In this document: piece by piece, positions 10,100 through 13,274 of the stretch | How the letters are laid out: the number at the start of each line of letters is the position of its first letter | Numbering within the stretch: the stretch's first letter is position 1 | Origin: Clostridia bacterium | GTDB taxonomy: Bacteria > Bacillota > Clostridia > Oscillospirales > CAG-272 | Direction of reading: 5' to 3' | Length of the DNA stretch: 13,274 nucleotides | Assembly: GCA_017958845.1 (NCBI GenBank) | Contig: JAGDBW010000202.1 | Location: 1 to 13,274, forward strand | Translations under genes and position numbers: made by a program | Notes under the pieces: model-generated | Seen by the model: only the letters and a program-made list of their open reading frames with translations | What the model was told of the DNA's origin: nothing | Databases searched by the model: none

Positions 10100-11536
10100 A
10101 TGCCGGCATACGTCACATACGAACGTTTCGGAGCCAAAGGAAACGGAAAGACCGACGACCTAAAAGCCATCGTGGCCGCCCACGCCTACGCCAACGAACG
10201 AGGCCTGCCCGTCCGCACCGCGCCCGACGCCGTCTACTACATCGGCGGGCGGGACATGACCGCCGTCATCGGGACCGATACCGACTGGGGCACCTCCCGT
10301 TTCATCATCGACGACCGCGAAGTCGAAAACATCAATCAGCACATCTTCTATATCCCCACCGCCCATGAGCCAAAGCCCGTCACTCTCGATCGCCTCGTCC
10401 GGGGACAGAAGCAGATCTCCCTCACCTTCGCCTCCACCACGCTCATATCGGTCAAGGACAACACGAGGCTCAACTATATCCGCCGGGGCCCCAACGCCTC
10501 CTCCGGCCACTCGGTCAGCGATACGTTCCTTGTCGCCCCGGACGGAAAAGTGCTCAACGACATCATGTGGGACTTCCCGCAGATCACCTCCGCCACCGCG
10601 CGCCGCATCGAAGAGACGCCCCTTTGCGTTCGCGGCGGCTCCTTTCTCACCATCGCCAACGACCGCCCGTCCAAGTATACCTACTTCGCGCGCGACATCG
10701 CCGTGCGCCGCAGCCGCGTCACGCTGGAGGGCATCCGTCACCGCATCGAGGGCGAGGGCGAGCACGGCGCGCCATACGGCGGCTTTTTGCAGATCTCCGG
10801 CGCCGCCTACGTCACCCTGCGCGACTGTGACCTCACAGGGCACAAGATCTATATCACCGAGGGCGTCGGCTCCACGGTCCCCATGGGCAGTTACGACATC
10901 ACCGTCGGCGGTTCCGCCTTCGTCATGCTCAAAGGCATCACCCAGGTCCCCGACATCATGGACAACACCCGCTGGGGCCTCATCGGCACCAACTATTGCA
11001 AAGATCTGACCCTTGAGGGCTGCCGCATGTCCCGCTTTGACGCGCATTGCGGAGTGACCAACGCCACCGTCCGCGACTGTCAGCTCGGCTGGCAGTGCGT
11101 CGCCGCCATCGGTCAGGGGCGTCTCACCGTCGAGCGCACCTCGGTCTACGGCCACTCCTTTATCTCCCTGCGCCCCGACTACGGCTCCGTGTGGGACGGC
11201 CCGCTGACCATCCGCGACTGCGAGTGGTACCCGGACGGAAAACGACCCAACGTCGTCTCGGGCAACAACGACGGCACCCACGATTTCGGCTACGAATGCA
11301 CCATGCCGCAGCAGATCACCATCGACGGGCTGACCATCCACGACGACGCGCCTGTCATCGAGAGCATCGCGTTTCTCGGCGACTACGCCGACCGGCACAC
11401 CGGCGATCGCCCCTACCCCTACGGCACGCCTTCCGTTCTGAGCATCCGGGGCGTTTCGACCGACAGCGGCCGCATCGTCGAGGTGTGCCGCAAGCCGGAG
11501 CTTTACCCCGACACCGAGATCAAAAACCTGCCTTGA
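10100..11536 (+). CDS. Pectate-lyase-superfamily right-handed beta-helix protein
   Basis: The 478-residue protein opens with YERFGAKGNGKTDD (residues 7-20), the signature start of pectate-lyase-3/GH28-like beta-helix proteins (usually FGAkGDGvTDD). Residues of about 195-430 alternate short strands and turns (RDIAVRRSRVTLEGI, YVTLRDCDLTGHKIYI, DLTLEGCRMSRFD, ATVRDCQLGWQ, PLTIRDCEWYPDG), as expected for stacked coils. No signal peptide or membrane segment is present, so it is probably cytoplasmic or leaves the cell by a non-Sec route. Substrate and catalytic residues cannot be assigned; polysaccharide or oligosaccharide cleavage is a family-based guess. The ATG is preceded by AAAGGA at 10082-10087, 12 nt away, a longer spacing than ideal. 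It lies 67 nt after gdhA with no clear terminator and overlaps the rluA-like start, so it is probably in the gdhA operon. Confidence 0.82.
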   Translation: MPAYVTYERFGAKGNGKTDDLKAIVAAHAYANERGLPVRTAPDAVYYIGGRDMTAVIGTDTDWGTSRFIIDDREVENINQHIFYIPTAHEPKPVTLDRLVRGQKQISLTFASTTLISVKDNTRLNYIRRGPNASSGHSVSDTFLVAPDGKVLNDIMWDFPQITSATARRIEETPLCVRGGSFLTIANDRPSKYTYFARDIAVRRSRVTLEGIRHRIEGEGEHGAPYGGFLQISGAAYVTLRDCDLTGHKIYITEGVGSTVPMGSYDITVGGSAFVMLKGITQVPDIMDNTRWGLIGTNYCKDLTLEGCRMSRFDAHCGVTNATVRDCQLGWQCVAAIGQGRLTVERTSVYGHSFISLRPDYGSVWDGPLTIRDCEWYPDGKRPNVVSGNNDGTHDFGYECTMPQQITIDGLTIHDDAPVIESIAFLGDYADRHTGDRPYPYGTPSVLSIRGVSTDSGRIVEVCRKPELYPDTEIKNLP

Positions 11537-12231
11537 CAGACCCGCAGATCCTGTATCGGGACGCCGATCTTGTCGTGGTCAACAAGCCCGTCGGCATGCC
11601 TGTTTCCCCCGAAAAAGGCCAAACCCCCGATCTGTTCACGGCTATATCCGACCGACTGAAAAGGGAAGGGGAACCGCCCCTCCTCTTTTTGGTACACCGT
11701 CTGGATCGTACCACGGGCGGCGTGATGGCGCTCGCCCGTACCGGACGAGCCGCCGCGGCCCTGGGCGAGACCTTCGCCGCGCACCGCCTCAACAAGATCT
11801 ATCTCGCCGTCGTCGAGGGCGAGACGGACGAGGAGGGAGAGATCGTCTCCCATCTGCGCGCGGACACGCTGCGCGCCCGCGCCTGTGTCGTCGCCCCGAC
11901 CGCCTCCGGCGCCAGACCGGCCCGCCTGACCTACGTCACGCTCGACCGCCGCGCGATCGACGGCCGCCCCGCGTCGCTGATCCGCGTCTCGCTCGACACG
12001 GGCCGCTTCCATCAGATCCGCGCCCAGTTTTCTTTTGTCGGTCATCCCCTTTTCGGAGATCGAAAATACGGCGCCGTCACCCGCGGAGGCCCCGCGCTCT
12101 TCTCCGCCTGCCTCTCCTTTCACCACCCGCTTTCGGGCGAGACGCTCACCTTTTGTGCCGCGCCTTCCGGCCCTCCGTTCGACCTGTTTGACCCAAAATG
12201 CCTCTTACCCCCGTCTCTCCCCGCTCTATAA
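11533..12231 (+). CDS. RluA-family 23S rRNA/tRNA pseudouridine synthase
   Basis: This enzyme isomerises uridine to pseudouridine in structured RNA. The 232-residue product contains ILYRDADLVVVNKPVGMP at the start, the catalytic motif HRLDRTTGG with Asp58, KIYLAVVEG, GRFHQIRAQ (from residue 157) and PLFGDRKYG, all in the order typical of RluA/RluC/RluD enzymes. There is no S4 domain, so it is a short, catalytic-core-only member. The start chosen is TTG at 11533, because the conserved ILYRD block begins six residues later and no ATG or GTG precedes it in a suitable place. TTG overlaps the TGA of the upstream gene (TTGA), which suggests translational coupling; the ribosome site is weak. The frame stays open much further upstream, but that part is the beta-helix gene read out of frame. 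Target RNA cannot be told from sequence. Confidence 0.93.
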   Translation: MTDPQILYRDADLVVVNKPVGMPVSPEKGQTPDLFTAISDRLKREGEPPLLFLVHRLDRTTGGVMALARTGRAAAALGETFAAHRLNKIYLAVVEGETDEEGEIVSHLRADTLRARACVVAPTASGARPARLTYVTLDRRAIDGRPASLIRVSLDTGRFHQIRAQFSFVGHPLFGDRKYGAVTRGGPALFSACLSFHHPLSGETLTFCAAPSGPPFDLFDPKCLLPPSLPAL

Positions 12232-12253
12232 CCGACGTCCTCTCTCTTTCGAC

Positions 12254-12284
12254 GGCGCTGTCTGACGCAGCGCCTTTTTCTTTT
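12254..12284 (+). terminator. Rho-independent terminator of the gdhA operon
   Basis: GGCGCTG (12254-12260) pairs with CAGCGCC (12268-12274) around a 7-nt loop, extendable by one T-G pair. TTTTTCTTTT follows. It starts 23 nt after the stop of the pseudouridine synthase gene. Confidence 0.9.
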
Positions 12285-12361
12285 CCTGCCGGCCCCCGCG
12301 CGCTCGCCCCGCCCCCCAAACAGCCCGGCCCTTCTTTTTTCTTCGTTTGCGCTCCGCCTAC
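12285..12361. other. C/T-rich spacer before the next promoter
   Basis: The spacer is C-rich and A-poor, with runs such as CCCCGCCCCCC, and repeats the composition of the two larger spacers. I see no gene or RNA structure in it. Confidence 0.6.
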
Positions 12362-12390
12362 TGGACATTCGTTTATCTCTATGCTATAAT
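12362..12390 (+). promoter_or_regulatory. Sigma-A promoter of the 152-residue protein gene
   Basis: TGGACA (12362-12367), a 17-nt spacer and a perfect TATAAT (12385-12390) preceded by TGC (extended -10). Transcription should begin near 12397, giving a leader of about 68 nt. miaB may be read from here too, as no terminator lies between. Confidence 0.88.
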
Positions 12391-12464
12391 ATAAAAGTTA
12401 AAGTATCGCCCGTTTTCCGACCCCTTTCGACTTCGTCCCGATCCCGACCGAAAAAGGAGAAACC

Positions 12465-12923
12465 ATGAAAAAACATCTGTGGGGCCTCATCCTCGCCGTC
12501 TTGCTGTGCGTCCCGGTCGTGCTCCTCGGCGTCGGCCTTATGCGCACGGCCGTCCCGCGCGTGACCATCGACGGTCAGCGGCTCGATCCGTCGCTCCGAT
12601 CCTACACGGTCACCTACCGCGACGGACACAGCGTCGTCTCGGGCGACGATATAGAAAACCGCGCCCGGGAATTTTACGTCGGTCACGAACACCCCATCGA
12701 CCTGCTCCTCGGCGGACACGAGATCGACTTCGGCCGCCGCGCGCCCGACCCCTCGGACGTCCTTATCGCCTGCTTTGACGAGGCGGGGGACACGCTTTGG
12801 GCCGGCCCGCGCGCGGAGTGTCCCGCCGCCTACACGTCCGACAACGTCGCCTCCGCCATCCTCTTCGTGCGCTGGCGCACGACCGCCCGCACGAGCGTCG
12901 TGGCCGTCTACTATTTCGATTGA
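12465..12923 (+). CDS. Small membrane-anchored or secreted protein of unknown function
   Basis: I do not recognise this 152-residue protein. AAGGAG at 12454-12459 precedes the ATG by 5 nt. Residues 1-31 are MKKHLW followed by a hydrophobic stretch (GLILAVLLCVPVVLLGVGLM), then a basic/proline turn. No good signal-peptidase site follows, so an N-terminal membrane anchor with the rest outside the cell is most likely; a cysteine at 15 lies mid-helix and is not a lipobox. Residues 32-152 look like a small beta-rich domain (RVTIDGQRL, YTVTYRDGHSVV, IDLLLGGHEIDFG, ILFVRWRT, VVAVYYFD). The gene has its own strong promoter and precedes miaB by 187 nt. There is nothing to link it to RNA modification other than position. 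Confidence 0.82.
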   Translation: MKKHLWGLILAVLLCVPVVLLGVGLMRTAVPRVTIDGQRLDPSLRSYTVTYRDGHSVVSGDDIENRAREFYVGHEHPIDLLLGGHEIDFGRRAPDPSDVLIACFDEAGDTLWAGPRAECPAAYTSDNVASAILFVRWRTTARTSVVAVYYFD

Positions 12924-13097
12924 TCCCGTCCCCGACCGCCCCGGACCAGAGATCGACCGCCCCGGTGTGAGGATCGACCCGGCCGAAAGAGCGACCCCCG
13001 CCGACACGTGCGCGACCGCTCCCCCCTCTTTTCCCCCGCTTTTCCGCCGACCGGCGACCTCCTCGACGGCCGCCTGCCTACCAAAATCGAAAAACAC
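12924..13097. other. Spacer between the membrane protein gene and miaB
   Basis: No terminator with a T-tract and no clear promoter is seen. CGACCGCCCCGG occurs twice (12933-12944 and 12954-12965), 21 nt apart, followed by a C/T-rich stretch at about 13010-13080. Confidence 0.55.
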
Positions 13098-13110
13098 AAG
13101 GAAGCCCGCC

Positions 13111-13274
13111 ATGAATCCCGAAGTACAAGCGCTCTGCCGTGAGATCCGCCCCTACCTCTCCGCCCGCCCCCATTACGTCTACGTGCGGACCTTCGGCTGT
13201 CAGCAAAACGTCGCCGACGGCGAAAAGATGCTGGGCATGGCCGTCGAGATGGGCTACGTCCCCTGCGACGACCC
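13111..13274 (+). CDS. miaB: tRNA-2-methylthio-N6-dimethylallyladenosine synthase, N-terminal fragment
   Basis: The window ends inside this gene; 54 codons are visible. MiaB is a radical-SAM methylthiotransferase that converts i6A37 to ms2i6A37 in tRNAs reading UNN codons. The visible part has YVYVRTFGCQQNVADGEKM..MAVEMGY, the start of the MTTase N-terminal (UPF0004) domain, with the first cluster-binding cysteine in FGCQQN. The QQN..DGEK wording is typical of clostridial MiaB and separates it from RimO and MtaB. AAGGAAG at 13098-13104 lies 6 nt before the ATG. The radical-SAM CxxxCxxC motif and TRAM domain would lie beyond the window. Confidence 0.9.
   Translation, partial: MNPEVQALCREIRPYLSARPHYVYVRTFGCQQNVADGEKMLGMAVEMGYVPCDD

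Noticed and set aside
10160..11398. 412-codon - strand frame opposite the beta-helix gene
   Set aside because: Shadow of the real gene; no ribosome site, no recognisable motif, low-complexity composition.
11047..11532. N-terminal extension of the pseudouridine synthase frame upstream of TTG 11533
   Set aside because: The extension is Arg/His/Pro-rich and is the beta-helix gene read in another frame; the family domain begins at ILYRD.
12933..12965. Short direct repeat CGACCGCCCCGG as a CRISPR-like or iteron array
   Set aside because: Only two copies, 21 nt apart, in GC-rich spacer DNA; no third exact copy.

Overview
The window is 13.3 kb of high-GC, low-A DNA with all genes on the + strand. 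It most likely comes from an uncultured, GC-rich clostridial gut bacterium (Eubacteriales/Oscillospiraceae-like). This is inferred from AAGGAG ribosome sites, near-consensus sigma-A promoters with extended -10 boxes, a Gram-positive-style lipobox, large repeat surface proteins with Listeria-Bacteroides and MBG-type modules, and a MiaB start of the clostridial FGCQQN..DGEK type. No species can be named from the sequence.

Layout. (1) 1-1836 is the 3' part of a repetitive, probably surface-exposed protein; it ends at a textbook terminator. (2) 1837-2468 is a gene-free stretch: a pyrimidine-rich spacer, then an AT-rich promoter flanked and overlapped by two small dyads. (3) 2469-6905 is a two-gene unit: a 1236-residue secreted beta-helix/Ig-like protein and a 235-residue lipoprotein. 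(4) 6987-8381 is asnS (asparaginyl-tRNA synthetase), preceded by a hairpin and a weak ribosome site. (5) 8408-8690 holds a terminator, a 140-nt stretch without a single A, and a perfect TTGACA-17-TATACT promoter. (6) 8692-12231 is a likely operon: gdhA (NADP-type glutamate dehydrogenase) carrying an in-frame TAG at codon 41, a pectate-lyase-like beta-helix protein without a signal peptide, and an RluA-family pseudouridine synthase that starts with TTG overlapping the preceding stop. It ends in a terminator. (7) A second strong promoter drives a 152-residue membrane-anchored protein of unknown function. (8) The window ends inside miaB (tRNA methylthiotransferase).

How they fit together. The two repeat proteins and the lipoprotein form a cell-envelope block. 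asnS, the pseudouridine synthase and miaB serve translation and RNA modification. gdhA serves ammonia assimilation or glutamate catabolism. The metabolic, RNA and beta-helix genes look like ordinary chromosomal neighbours rather than one pathway. I see no mobile element, CRISPR array, tRNA or rRNA.

Points most worth a second look: the amber codon inside an otherwise intact gdhA; a run of almost pure A-to-C mismatches in the first 112 bases, which looks like a contig-end sequence artefact; the recent 333-bp tandem duplication in the surface protein; the dyad-rich control region of the envelope operon; and the repeated C/T-rich spacers between terminators and promoters. I do not see convincing evidence of a wholly new system.
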